Source of the DNA: Colwellia sp. 12G3
GTDB taxonomy: Bacteria; Pseudomonadota; Gammaproteobacteria; Enterobacterales; Alteromonadaceae
Reading direction: 5' to 3'
Length of the DNA stretch: 64,000 nucleotides
Assembly: GCF_002836775.1 (NCBI RefSeq)
Contig: NZ_PJAQ01000054.1
Span: 224,038 to 288,037 of the forward strand
Every line of letters begins with the position of its first letter. Position 1 is the first letter of the stretch. Positions 1-8,925 of the stretch are shown piece after piece. The position numbers and the translations under genes were made by a program. The notes beneath the pieces were generated by a model. The model did not search any database. It was not told the origin of the DNA and saw only the letters and a program-made list of their open reading frames with translations.

Positions 1-1
1 T

Positions 2-922
2 GAAGGCTCTTACTTACTCAGATATCGATTTTTAATTGCCGCTCAACCTAGATGGGGCGGTAACTATAGAACAATAAAGCGTGTTGTTGACGAGGCCCAA
101 TTTCATAGTGATAAAAATGATCAGTTAGTTTTATTAAAAGGTTACTTATTTGAAGAAGCTGGTGATATAGCAGCTATAGACGGTGATCATCATGAGGCGG
201 GGATATTTTATAGTAAAGGACTTAAATTCGGCTCAAATGATAAATTATTATGGAAGAAAGGTAAAAGTGAATATCGTCAGCAGCATTACTCTTCAGCACT
301 AGGTTTTTTTAATCAATCCATTGCATTGAATAGTAATGATCATGACTATTACTATTGGCGATCTTTAACGCAAACGCGTTTAAAAAATTTCCGTGCTGCA
401 AAAGAGGATCAGCTCTTGGCCAATGCATTACAATCTAATAGTACAAAATATAATGAGAAGACTGAAGCGCTTACACAAGTAGTGGGTAATGCAAATTATC
501 GGGAATACTATGGATTTTCATTATCAGGGGATGTAAAAGATAAAGCGTTATTAGTCAGTGATAAAGCAGTAAATGAACAAGCATCTCTTTTATATAAAGA
601 GGCATTATCATCAATCAAAAAAAATGATGCTGATTGGGCAGCAATTAAGTTAATAGAAGCGATTGAAATTGATCCACACCAAATAGAGTTTTATCTGGCA
701 TTGGATATGGTATTAGGTCAAACAAAACAATGGCAACCCATAATTAATTATTGGCGGAAGTTTATCGCGTTATACCCAGACAATAACAGAGCCCATTTTG
801 AAATTAGTGGTACTTACCATCATTATAAAGATGCAAAAAAAGCACTGTATCATCTTAAAAAAGCTGCTGTTCTAGGACATATAGAAGCCAAAAAATCATA
901 TGAAAAGCTTAATCTTAATTAA
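2..922 (+). CDS. DUF4034/TPR-like protein, 5' truncated by window edge
   Basis: The reading frame is open from base 2, so the visible 306 codons are the C-terminal part of a longer protein whose start lies outside the window; the first internal ATG (326) is not a credible start. Near the beginning is the segment AAQPRWGGNY, which resembles the PRWGGSY signature of DUF4034 proteins. After it come TPR-like helical pairs, such as the stretch around YYWRSLTQTRLKNFRAAKED and the C-terminal AKKALYHLKKAAVLGHIEAK, which is also Sel1-like. The family has no firm biochemical role; a scaffold or protein-interaction function is inferred from the TPR-like repeats. It ends 11 bp before the convergent gene at 934-2847. 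The DUF4034 name comes from memory of the motif and could be wrong; the TPR-like character is more secure. Confidence 0.6.
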   Translation, partial: EGSYLLRYRFLIAAQPRWGGNYRTIKRVVDEAQFHSDKNDQLVLLKGYLFEEAGDIAAIDGDHHEAGIFYSKGLKFGSNDKLLWKKGKSEYRQQHYSSALGFFNQSIALNSNDHDYYYWRSLTQTRLKNFRAAKEDQLLANALQSNSTKYNEKTEALTQVVGNANYREYYGFSLSGDVKDKALLVSDKAVNEQASLLYKEALSSIKKNDADWAAIKLIEAIEIDPHQIEFYLALDMVLGQTKQWQPIINYWRKFIALYPDNNRAHFEISGTYHHYKDAKKALYHLKKAAVLGHIEAKKSYEKLNLN

Positions 923-933
923 GGACTGTGGGT

Positions 934-2847
934 TTATAAATTAACAGCTAACAGCTTTTCCTTATTATCTTGTAACCAGTATTTATTGGCATTGTCCTGA
1001 ATGTATTGCGAGTAGAAGTCGTAGTTCACTTGTGCGATTGGATCACTACATAGTAATAAGGCTATATCTAAACTCAGGTCTTTATTTCCAGCAAGTCTTG
1101 CTTGTTCAAAAGTGCGCTGTGCATGGTGATTGAAAAGCTCAGTGTTTACATTCGCTTGTGCTAGCAAGGTTTTAAGATAAGAATTTTGTGCATTATCCGT
1201 CGCATTACTTGTAATCAAGGCTTCCGCCTCTATCAGCCTGTCTTGTTTGAGATAATGTTGCATTAATTGTCGTCGACTAGATTGCGCGACCCAATGGTCC
1301 GGTGTTAACTGTGTATATTCCAATACCTGTTTCCAATGGGGTTCTTTATCTGAAGGCGTTTTAGCAAAAATAGCGTAATGAAAGGGGATTTTAGCAAAAT
1401 GATAAATAGGCAATTGGTAACTTTTCATCTTACTTTCGGCTTGTTGTAAGTACAGGTATCTGTCTACTTCTTCATGGTGTTTATGCGCGAGTACAGATAA
1501 GTAGGTTAGTGCATCTAATTCACGTGGCACGTCTTTGGCATCAAGAGATAATTGTGCCGAGTTAAGTAAATTCACTTTAATCGCGGCATAATCATCTTCT
1601 TGATGGTCTAACCATGAATGAGCAAGCCACGCATCGGCTTGACGTTTTAAATCGCCAATTTGCTCAAAGTACTTAATGGCTGAAGTCAGTTTATGTGAAC
1701 TTAGTTCATATAACTCTTTACGGGTAAGGATTTGACTCTGAAAAAGTAAGGCATTTCCCAGTTGTTGCCAATTGCCTTGTCCCTCCGCACTATTCGCCAA
1801 TTTATCTGCCATGACCATGGCCTTTTCCAATTCTCCCATTTGAATATAGGCACTAATTAACGCCCCTAAAATAATGAGATCATTAGGAGAACGTTGGTGT
1901 GCGATGGATAAGTTTGCTTGTTTAAGTTCTGGCGTTTGCGCGTTATTGAGTAGGTCATAAATGACATTCTGCTGTAAATGCTGCTGTAATTGTTTGATAA
2001 CGTCATCGGTAGAAACACCGGTTAACTGTCCTTGCCAATCAGCAAAAGGCCCTTTCACTAGAAAATCAATATAACTCTCTTGGTCATGTCTGCGAACTTG
2101 CGCCGTTAATATTATTGGGTGAGTAGGCGCTAAGCTGCGATATTGCAGCTCTAGGGTATTGTTAAACTCTGCAGTGGTGATATTGGGTATCGCGGTGAAA
2201 TCAAAATATTCGTTATCATCAAGAGTAATACTATCTTCAAGGCGAATGTCATCTTTACCTTGGACGTTCGAAATAGGAATGTAAGCAATATTTTTCAGTA
2301 CACTTTCGCCTTGTGGAGCCGTTGTACTTTGAAAAGTGATTACAACAATAATGAACAGCATTACACTAGCAATCAATGCGTATGACCAATAATTCTTTAC
2401 TTTAGCCTGTGCTGTTGTCGGTAAAGGGCTTGGTGCAGAGCTAGGTAAAGCACTCTGTGATGTGTTCGATAGAGTAGCCGGAGAAATGGCCGGCGAGGTA
2501 CTCGATGGAACAACAGCATTATTAGTTGTTCGGTTTTGTTCAGATACTGATAATATCATTTCAGTAGCTAACAGCCACTGATAGCCTCGCTTAGGAAACG
2601 TTTTAATGGCATCGTTACCAAATAAACTTCTTAAATGACTAATGTTTTGAAATACCGCTTGCTCAGAAACGACTTTACCTTGCCAGACTTGCGCTAGAAT
2701 ATCGTCCTTACTCAGCACTTTGTCTGCTTGTTCAATAAGTAGGGCAAGTAGTTTCGCTTCGTTGTGGCGAATGGCTAATGACTGGCCATTTTCTACTAAG
2801 ACTAGACTCTCGCTGTCAAATTCAAAATGTTTAAAGCTATAACGCAT
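934..2847 (-). CDS. ToxR/CadC-like membrane-anchored winged-helix regulator with TPR-like periplasmic region
   Basis: The first ~95 of 637 residues form an OmpR/PhoB-type winged helix (Trans_reg_C), with the recognition-helix region VVSEQAVFQNISHLRSLFGN and the wing KTFPKRGYQW. A Ser/Pro/Thr-rich linker (about 100-150) leads to one transmembrane segment at about 154-172 (YALIASVMLFIIVVI). The remaining ~460 residues should be periplasmic and contain helical, TPR-like repeats. This is the CadC/ToxR architecture: a cytoplasmic DNA-binding domain joined to an extracytoplasmic sensor. The signal and targets are unknown. It is divergent from the HupE gene at 3096, and the ~250-bp gap could hold a shared promoter. 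Confident about class, not about regulon. Confidence 0.8.
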   Translation of the reverse strand: MRYSFKHFEFDSESLVLVENGQSLAIRHNEAKLLALLIEQADKVLSKDDILAQVWQGKVVSEQAVFQNISHLRSLFGNDAIKTFPKRGYQWLLATEMILSVSEQNRTTNNAVVPSSTSPAISPATLSNTSQSALPSSAPSPLPTTAQAKVKNYWSYALIASVMLFIIVVITFQSTTAPQGESVLKNIAYIPISNVQGKDDIRLEDSITLDDNEYFDFTAIPNITTAEFNNTLELQYRSLAPTHPIILTAQVRRHDQESYIDFLVKGPFADWQGQLTGVSTDDVIKQLQQHLQQNVIYDLLNNAQTPELKQANLSIAHQRSPNDLIILGALISAYIQMGELEKAMVMADKLANSAEGQGNWQQLGNALLFQSQILTRKELYELSSHKLTSAIKYFEQIGDLKRQADAWLAHSWLDHQEDDYAAIKVNLLNSAQLSLDAKDVPRELDALTYLSVLAHKHHEEVDRYLYLQQAESKMKSYQLPIYHFAKIPFHYAIFAKTPSDKEPHWKQVLEYTQLTPDHWVAQSSRRQLMQHYLKQDRLIEAEALITSNATDNAQNSYLKTLLAQANVNTELFNHHAQRTFEQARLAGNKDLSLDIALLLCSDPIAQVNYDFYSQYIQDNANKYWLQDNKEKLLAVNL

Positions 2848-3095
2848 CGTTTACTTAAGTACCTGAATGATTGTTTCGCATTTATCTTAACTGATTAGTT
2901 ATCAAAGTGTCAGGGTGGATTGTGTAAATATATTTCCAGTTGAAATTTTATTATCTTAAAGTAACGACTTGCTAGTATTCATTTACGTGGCATTATTGAT
3001 TTAATTTTATTACCTTATTGATTTTGTCGACGGTGTTAGACGTTGTTAGACGTTTGATATTCACTAAATTCAGGCTGAAATCAGCGGAGTTGTTA

Positions 3096-3794
3096 ATGTT
3101 TCCTCGAAGTAGTCGCCTAACCTTAATTATTATGGCGTTGAGTTTGATTGGCTTATTTTCATTTGGTGCTATAGCCCATGGTGTAGATGAAAGTACCCGT
3201 CTATTTTTACAAAACAATACCGGGGTTCAGTTTTTCCCTTTTATGTACATTGGCGCAAAACATATGGTGACCGGGTACGATCACTTGCTGTTTTTAGCGG
3301 GTGTTATTTTCTTTTTATACAAGAGCAAAGACATATTACTTTATGTCAGTATGTTTACTTTGGGTCACAGCTTAACTCTACTCTTTGGTGTGCTCGGCGA
3401 TATACAGGTAAATGCCTATATTATTGATGCTATTATTGGTTTTTCTGTGGTGTATAAAGGCTTTGATAATTTAGGTGGCTTTCAGCGCACTTTAGGTTTC
3501 AGTCCAAATGCTAAAATGGCAGTACTGGTTTTCGGCTTATTTCATGGCTTTGGCTTAGCGACAAAGCTACAAGAGTTTCAGCTACCCCAAGATGGCTTAT
3601 TAGCGAATTTAATCGCGTTTAATATAGGCGTAGAACTAGGGCAATTTACCGCGCTAATGTTGATATTATTGCTGATTAGCTTTTGGCGAAAACATCATTC
3701 ATTTAAGCAATTTTCAACGGTAAGCAATACCTTATTAATGAGCGCAGGTTTTATGCTGATAGGTTTTCAGTTAACTGGTTATTTTACTGTTTAG
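3096..3794 (+). CDS. HupE/UreJ_2-family membrane protein
   Basis: Polytopic inner-membrane protein of 232 residues from ATG 3096. The open frame reaches back to a TTG at 3018, but GGAG at about 3085-3088 is well placed for the ATG, and the protein then begins with a clean hydrophobic segment (LTLIIMALSLIGLFSFGAIA), possibly a cleaved signal. The family signature GAKHMVTGYDHLLFLAG is present, with further His residues in FTLGHS and FGLFHGFGLA. HupE/UreJ relatives have been linked to nickel or cobalt uptake, but this branch (UreJ_2) is uncharacterised. The next gene, a membrane-anchored periplasmic protein, follows by 63 bp and is probably co-transcribed. No urease or hydrogenase genes are visible nearby, so substrate is unassigned. 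Confidence 0.78.
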   Translation: MFPRSSRLTLIIMALSLIGLFSFGAIAHGVDESTRLFLQNNTGVQFFPFMYIGAKHMVTGYDHLLFLAGVIFFLYKSKDILLYVSMFTLGHSLTLLFGVLGDIQVNAYIIDAIIGFSVVYKGFDNLGGFQRTLGFSPNAKMAVLVFGLFHGFGLATKLQEFQLPQDGLLANLIAFNIGVELGQFTALMLILLLISFWRKHHSFKQFSTVSNTLLMSAGFMLIGFQLTGYFTV

Positions 3795-3857
3795 TAAGCT
3801 AAACAGTTTATTATCAAAGAAATAATTTACTAAATTCGATATTGAAGAGATATATTT

Positions 3858-4394
3858 ATGCAACATACGTTATCAAATAAGGCCTTGTTAAAATCAACCA
3901 TTATCGCTGTGGCGATTGCTGGCTTAGTGCTCGTTAGTTTTATATTACCAGCAGAATATAATATAGACCCAACAGGTGTTGGCACCAAACTGGGCTTAAC
4001 GGCTTTAGCTAATCCGGTGGCTACTTCGGAAATTAAAACTAAACAAAATCAGAGTAATACAGATAACCAACAAGCAGCCGATATTATTGAAGTTATAGTG
4101 CCTGCAGGACGTGGTGTTGAATATAAATTCGCAATGACGCAATTTAAGAAAATGGAATACCAATGGCAAACAGATGACACAGCACTTTTCTTTGACTTAC
4201 ACGGAGAACCTGAAGGTGATACTACGGGGTATTATGAAAGTTATGCTATTGCGACGTTAACTGAAATGAAAGGTAGTTTTACTACGCCATTTACTGGTAT
4301 TCATGGCTGGTATTGGAAAAACACTTCAGATAAACCGGTTACTGTGAAGCTTAACGTAAGTGGCGAATACACTATTGTTGGCTTAAAGAAATAA
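3858..4394 (+). CDS. Membrane-anchored periplasmic protein, HupE partner
   Basis: 178 residues with one N-terminal transmembrane helix (about 9-31, STIIAVAIAGLVLVSFILP). A low-complexity Asn/Gln-rich linker follows, then a compact, probably beta-rich, C-terminal domain (about 75-178) that contains VPAGRGVEYKFAMTQFKKME and TGIHGWYWKNTSDKPVTV. I recall similar proteins annotated only as 'transmembrane anchor protein' beside HupE/UreJ genes and metal-efflux operons. A GAAGAGAT ribosome-binding stretch precedes the ATG. It is 63 bp downstream of the HupE gene on the same strand, which suggests a two-gene operon. Function is unknown; a periplasmic accessory role to the HupE-like transporter is inferred from pairing alone. 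Confidence 0.6.
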   Translation: MQHTLSNKALLKSTIIAVAIAGLVLVSFILPAEYNIDPTGVGTKLGLTALANPVATSEIKTKQNQSNTDNQQAADIIEVIVPAGRGVEYKFAMTQFKKMEYQWQTDDTALFFDLHGEPEGDTTGYYESYAIATLTEMKGSFTTPFTGIHGWYWKNTSDKPVTVKLNVSGEYTIVGLKK

Positions 4395-4441
4395 AGCTTT
4401 TGGCTGGTTTTAACTCGATTTTAGTGAGCAGTTACTAATGG

Positions 4442-4873
4442 TTAGATCTTTAATAATTGATTGACTAACCACGAGTTATCTTTTTTTATTAATTGTATTT
4501 GTCTTACTTCTTTATAAATTCTCTCATTGCGTTTTCCGGTTAATAAAACGGTCATACTTACTTGGATATTAGCTGAATCAATTACTGTTGTGGCTAATCG
4601 TTGAGTGTTTATGGTCACTGAGTCGAATGATAAGTTAAGTCCGCGTCGCGAAAAATTATTAAGCGTTTTATATTTTATGATTTCTTTTTTAAAGCTGACA
4701 GAACTCAGTGAAAGGGCGGCATTTAGATCTTTTTGATTATATATCGCATCAAAAAATGCAATGGTGATATCTGCTTCTGACGGGCCAGATACTTCTTCAG
4801 TACAGCTAGTGGTTAAGTAAAGCATAGATAATATAAGTAATAAACCCATATAACGCACTAGAGGTATCATCAT
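4442..4873 (-). CDS. Putative lipoprotein, NTF2-like fold possible
   Basis: 143-residue protein with a hydrophobic signal ending in YLTTSC; Cys24 is the likely lipidated residue, although the lipobox (TTS before Cys) is not canonical. The mature part begins with acidic residues and has the pattern EADITIAFFDAIYNQKDLNAALSL, then a strand-rich C-terminus (VRQIQLIKKDNSWLVNQLLKI) typical of small NTF2-like/DUF4878-type lipoproteins. It is flanked by unrelated genes. The function is not recognised; the fold is inferred from general pattern only. Confidence 0.55.
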   Translation of the reverse strand: MMIPLVRYMGLLLILSMLYLTTSCTEEVSGPSEADITIAFFDAIYNQKDLNAALSLSSVSFKKEIIKYKTLNNFSRRGLNLSFDSVTINTQRLATTVIDSANIQVSMTVLLTGKRNERIYKEVRQIQLIKKDNSWLVNQLLKI

Positions 4874-5036
4874 GATTTTTCCTTTTTTTATTATATTAGC
4901 TTGTTATTTTTATCTAAAGTTAGCTATGAGGTAAATAATTTAAACGAGTATTAACTCACGCTAAATGTACAAGTAAATTAGTCTGGTTGTTATAACCATA
5001 GCCTTTAGGATTGAGAAAAGAAAAGGGGAAAGTAAA

Positions 5037-5759
5037 CTATTTTAATTTTTCTTTAACTGAAGAAAAAGGAGAAAGCTTTAGCGCAGTGAGAATAAACTGC
5101 TTAAAATTAATCGGCATAATAACGAACAAAGCAATGCCTTTATCAAAGTTAGGATTTATCTGACAATAATAGTTTATTTCACTTTTTTCACTGGCTTTAA
5201 ACGAGTTCACCTCTGACTCACTGTAATTACTACTGCGACCCACATTGAGTAAACAACGTAAGTTGAGTAACGAACTCAAGTCTCCACTGCCATTGAATTG
5301 CTCAAATAACTGTTTGGGTTGCTTTGCTAATTTTTCACTTGGCCAAACTATTGCCGCTTTGTTGGCGATAGCACGATACATCGCTGGGCTTAACATGGTA
5401 TCCGCGTAATAAATATTTTTCAGAGGATTTTTAAGCCAATATAAAAAAGCCTGCGTCATTGAGAATATAAAGGTATTCCCACCCTTTCGGTATTGAGGGT
5501 AAAACGCCGCTGATGCTCTAATCAGGATCTCTTGCTCACTTTTGGTAAAAGTAATCAAACAATAACCGACGACTTCTTTTTGATAATAATAGATTCGAAG
5601 CTTTCGTGAAAACACATCATTGGCATCAAAGTACTTACTAAAATACAGTTCAGCGTCAACATCATTGAAGCTAGAAGTAATTAATTTAATAAGTGCTTTT
5701 TTAAGAGGGCTATCGAGCCATTTTTTAGATTGGTCGTAGTCAATAGAATTAAGGTTCAT
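5037..5759 (-). CDS. Hypothetical protein, possibly GNAT-like
   Basis: 240 residues with no signal peptide and no clear membrane segment. The central part (about 50-125) has the strand-strand-helix flavour of a GNAT acyltransferase: LRIYYYQKEVVGYCLITF, then IRASAAFYPQYRKGGNTFIFS, where the acetyl-CoA loop would be expected. The classic Q/RxxGxG/A motif is not convincingly present (YRKGGNTF is the closest). The C-terminus is Lys/Ser-rich. It is a single gene between a lipoprotein gene and a divergent dipeptidase gene. A real, translated gene is likely from length and codon pattern; the enzyme class is a guess. Confidence 0.45.
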   Translation of the reverse strand: MNLNSIDYDQSKKWLDSPLKKALIKLITSSFNDVDAELYFSKYFDANDVFSRKLRIYYYQKEVVGYCLITFTKSEQEILIRASAAFYPQYRKGGNTFIFSMTQAFLYWLKNPLKNIYYADTMLSPAMYRAIANKAAIVWPSEKLAKQPKQLFEQFNGSGDLSSLLNLRCLLNVGRSSNYSESEVNSFKASEKSEINYYCQINPNFDKGIALFVIMPINFKQFILTALKLSPFSSVKEKLK

Positions 5760-5918
5760 ACGGTACTTCTAGCTGATTATTGTTGTTTTGGCTATTTTCG
5801 ATCTTAGCACGGCTAAAAAATCCATTCACCTTATAGAAACTAGATTTAATCTCTTATACTTTGACATTAGTGCTTAGCATTGGCAAAGTAATTTTTTAAA
5901 TGCCAAAAGATAATAATA

Positions 5919-7238
5919 ATGAAACAAATAAGCGCTCACATAAGTAAAAATCATAGCAAAAAAAATCAATTTAAACCTTCCCCTTTAATGGTCGCGGTTC
6001 TTTTATCTTTAGGTGTGGCAGTAAGTGCCTGCCAAGATCCTAATGCTGGCGTGCAAAGTGCGGCAAAGACCACTGAAACAGAGAAATCAGTAGAAGTTGC
6101 TGTGGTTGACCAAGCACAATTAGCCCAAGAAATTTCGAAGAAATATATTATTACTGATGGCCATATTGATGTACCGTACCGTTTAGAAGAACTATTCGAA
6201 AATGTTGCTGAGCATACAGAACATGGCGATTTTGATTTTCCAAGAGCTGTTGCCGGCGGCTTAGATGCGCCATTTATGTCGATATATATTCCGGCATCAC
6301 TTGAAAAAACAGGTGGCAGTAAAGCCCTCGCTGATAAATTGATCACTATGGTTGAAGACATAGTGAAAGAAGCACCTGACAAATTTTCCTTAGCTTATTC
6401 AACGGCTGAAATTGAAAAAAACTTTGCTAAGGGCATCATTTCGTTGCCAATGGGCATGGAGAACGGCAGTCCAATTGAAGGTGATTTAGCTAACCTTAAA
6501 CATTTTTATGACCGCGGTATCCGCTATATTACGCTGACCCACTCAAAAGCTAATCATATTTCAGACTCCTCTTATGACGAAGCTCGCCCAGCTGGTGGTT
6601 TAACTGATTTTGGTAAAACATTAGTAGCAGAAATGAATAATGTTGGCGTTATGGTAGATGTTTCTCACATATCTGATGATGCCTTTAATGATGTGATGGC
6701 GGTAAGTAAAACACCTGTTATTGCTTCACACTCTTCTGCTCGTCACTTTACGCCAGGTTTTGAGCGTAATATGAGTGATGACATGATTAAAACGCTAGCG
6801 AAAAATGGTGGTGTTATTCAAATCAACTTTGGCTCTAGCTTTATTACTCAAAAAGCCATTGAGTACGGTAAGGTGCGTAAAGAAGCAATCAAAGTTTTCA
6901 CGGAAGTAAACAAACTCGACAAAGAGAGTGCTGAAATTACAGCATTTAAAGATGAATACAAAATCAAAAACCCATACCCATACGCAAGTTTAAATGATGT
7001 TATTGATCATTTTGACCATGTTGTTAAATTAGTGGGTATTGATTATGTGGGTATTGGCTCTGATTATGACGGTGTTGGTGATAGCCTGCCAAGTAACCTA
7101 AAAGATGTGGCTTCATACCCAAATTTGATTGAAGGCTTGTTAAAGCGAGGTTACAGCGAGCAAGATATTGCCAAGATTCTTTCAGGCAATGTGATGCGTG
7201 TTTGGAAAGCTGTTGAGGTTTATGCTGCACAGCATTAG
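5919..7238 (+). CDS. Membrane dipeptidase, peptidase family M19, lipoprotein
   Basis: Zinc-dependent dipeptidase of the renal-dipeptidase family, 439 residues. A lipoprotein signal ends at VSAC (Cys38). Expected metal ligands are visible: His82 and Asp84 in DGHIDVPYRLEE, the bridging Glu181 in GMENGSPIEG, His250 in VDVSHISDDAF, His271 in IASHSSARHF, and Asp382/384 in YVGIGSDYDGVG. M19 enzymes cleave a broad range of dipeptides, some containing D-residues. The lipid anchor places this one in the periplasm or on the outer membrane, consistent with peptide scavenging. It stands alone and is followed by two hairpins. Confidence 0.9.
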   Translation: MKQISAHISKNHSKKNQFKPSPLMVAVLLSLGVAVSACQDPNAGVQSAAKTTETEKSVEVAVVDQAQLAQEISKKYIITDGHIDVPYRLEELFENVAEHTEHGDFDFPRAVAGGLDAPFMSIYIPASLEKTGGSKALADKLITMVEDIVKEAPDKFSLAYSTAEIEKNFAKGIISLPMGMENGSPIEGDLANLKHFYDRGIRYITLTHSKANHISDSSYDEARPAGGLTDFGKTLVAEMNNVGVMVDVSHISDDAFNDVMAVSKTPVIASHSSARHFTPGFERNMSDDMIKTLAKNGGVIQINFGSSFITQKAIEYGKVRKEAIKVFTEVNKLDKESAEITAFKDEYKIKNPYPYASLNDVIDHFDHVVKLVGIDYVGIGSDYDGVGDSLPSNLKDVASYPNLIEGLLKRGYSEQDIAKILSGNVMRVWKAVEVYAAQH

Positions 7239-7256
7239 GTTTAAATAGTTACTAGC

Positions 7257-7300
7257 CCTCATTAATTTAGCTTAACCCAATTTAGCTAAAATTAATGAGG
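7257..7300. terminator. Inverted repeat after the M19 dipeptidase gene
   Basis: A 16-17 bp stem pairs 7257-7272 with 7284-7300 with a single bulged T and an 11-nt loop. It starts 18 bp after the dipeptidase stop codon. The downstream T content is modest, so it could be a terminator or an RNA-stabilising hairpin. Confidence 0.5.
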
Positions 7301-7318
7301 ACTGTTTTGCACATTAAC

Positions 7319-7366
7319 AATTGCCAATCATCTTGCTTATTAAGTATTGAAATTGGCAATTTTTTA
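7319..7366 (+). terminator. Rho-independent terminator
   Basis: A 10-bp stem pairs AATTGCCAAT (7319-7328) with ATTGGCAATT (7352-7361) and runs into six Ts (to about 7366). It is oriented to terminate rightward transcription from the dipeptidase gene ahead of the convergent protease gene. The loop is long (23 nt). Confidence 0.55.
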
Positions 7367-7422
7367 TATCCGATACTATTTTAAGACGAATGATTACTCG
7401 CCCAGTTCAGGTCAAGCACTAG

Positions 7423-8760
7423 TTATAATGACGGGTCAAAATCAAAGCGAGTTAAGATGTTATTTAACGGCTTATCTAAGCTAGCATAACGCCATTGTGA
7501 TAATGCGTTTTTTGCCGCTTGCTCAAATACCCCTTTTGGCGTCGATTCAGTCACGACAATATTATTTACCCTTCCATCCAAACTGATGCTAAAAGACATA
7601 GTGACACTGCCATGTACTTTATTCGTTAGTGCTGCTTGTGGCCAAACAGGCTCCGCATGGTGAAGTAACGTTCTGTCGCGTGTCTTAATTTTGGCTTTAA
7701 GCTGATTAACTTGTGAACTCACTTTTTTTGTTAAGACTCGGGCGCCATGAAAATCATTCATATTAAGTTGTGTGACTTGTTTCTCGCTATTGGTTATTAC
7801 CGTAAAAGCGCGATTAATATCCGGAGAGTACCAGTGGCCATTGTTTGCTTTAAGTAACCGTGTTTGTCGCGCTTTACCTGCCCATCGATAGCAAATCTCT
7901 TGCCCACAAGGTTCAAGAATAAACTCACTTTTATCTTCGAGTAAATAGCTGCCTAATAAGGCCGATATTTCGTCTGTAGTAGCATCACTGGCGACATAGT
8001 TAGTACGTGGTAATGCGTGTTCCTGTAATGTATCGGGTGATGATTTTACTGTATTCTCTACCCAAGATTGATGTGCACTTGTACGGGTGTAATATTCTTC
8101 GACACCATAAAGTCCCTCACCTTGTTCATTATTACGTTGATGTGAGCTAACCCCGGCAACTTTAAAGCCCGATGGTGTGGTAATAAATGCTGGGCCACCG
8201 CTATCTCCAGGACCGCTAATTCCTTCAAGTATCAGTGCTTTATTTTCAGGACTATCAAAATCAAATTTTATCCATAACGCTTCTACGTCATCAATGATAT
8301 TTTCAGCATGGTTTATTCTCTCACTACTACCGGTAACGCCTAATTGTCCGTTGCCTGTATCACCCTGACCGACAAACCAAACATGCTGTAATTTTTCATC
8401 ATTATTTTGATAGATAGCGGTACTTGTTACGCCCGTGACTTTTCGATCAAGTTTCAGTAGTGCAATATCATGATTGAGGTTGTTTTGTTGATTATATTGC
8501 GGGTGCACAATAATATAGTCGACTTGGTATTGATTACCGCCAATGATAACTTTCTGCTGAGCGGGTAGGTAAGGAGTGCCATGGGCAGCGGTTAAAATCC
8601 ATTGTTGATTAATTAAGGTACCTGTTAAATAGGTGAGGTTGATCACGCTTGGATATTGATTGTCGGATACTTGATAATTCACCGCTGGTGTATCATGACG
8701 AATAATAATGGCTTGGCTAATAAACGTTGTGCAAAGTAAAAGTAGTAGTAAATATTTCAT
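7423..8760 (-). CDS. Secreted trypsin-like serine protease fused to a TonB C-terminal domain
   Basis: 445 residues. A signal peptide (KYLLLLLLCTTFISQA) precedes a chymotrypsin-fold domain with the complete catalytic triad: His60 (ILTAAH), Asp98 (NHDIALLKLD) and Ser186 (GPGDSGGPAF). A middle region (about 245-350) has no motif I recognise. Residues about 360-440 look like a TonB_C domain, with AEPVWPQAALTNKVHGSVTM and FEQAAKNALSQWRY, and the P-x-Y/W-P-x-x-A pattern seen in periplasmic TonB proteins. No N-terminal TonB transmembrane anchor is present. Signal cleavage after QA would leave a mature N-terminus of Ile-Ile-Ile, reminiscent of the Ile that activates trypsins. The gene is divergent from a ToxR-like regulator at 8926. 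The domains are clear; the purpose of the fusion is unknown. Confidence 0.82.
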   Translation of the reverse strand: MKYLLLLLLCTTFISQAIIIRHDTPAVNYQVSDNQYPSVINLTYLTGTLINQQWILTAAHGTPYLPAQQKVIIGGNQYQVDYIIVHPQYNQQNNLNHDIALLKLDRKVTGVTSTAIYQNNDEKLQHVWFVGQGDTGNGQLGVTGSSERINHAENIIDDVEALWIKFDFDSPENKALILEGISGPGDSGGPAFITTPSGFKVAGVSSHQRNNEQGEGLYGVEEYYTRTSAHQSWVENTVKSSPDTLQEHALPRTNYVASDATTDEISALLGSYLLEDKSEFILEPCGQEICYRWAGKARQTRLLKANNGHWYSPDINRAFTVITNSEKQVTQLNMNDFHGARVLTKKVSSQVNQLKAKIKTRDRTLLHHAEPVWPQAALTNKVHGSVTMSFSISLDGRVNNIVVTESTPKGVFEQAAKNALSQWRYASLDKPLNNILTRFDFDPSL

Positions 8761-8925
8761 GGCAGCCTTAAAGTAGGGAATGGATCTATAAATGTGTAAT
8801 TGCCTTTATCCACTAGGTATTAAAACATTACCAGTTTATGCTACGTAACAAGTTATATTCTTTAGCTATCCAAAACCTATCGAGCTATTTAAGACTTGTT
8901 AATGAATTGAAAATAAAGAATTTTA

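Noticed and set aside
2993..3217. Minus-strand open frame of 74 codons
   Set aside because: It overlaps the promoter and start of the HupE gene, is Lys/Arg/Asn-rich with no family features, and looks like the complement of coding sequence.
5966..6382. Minus-strand open frame of 138 codons
   Set aside because: Antisense to the M19 dipeptidase, whose catalytic motifs are all in the plus strand frame.
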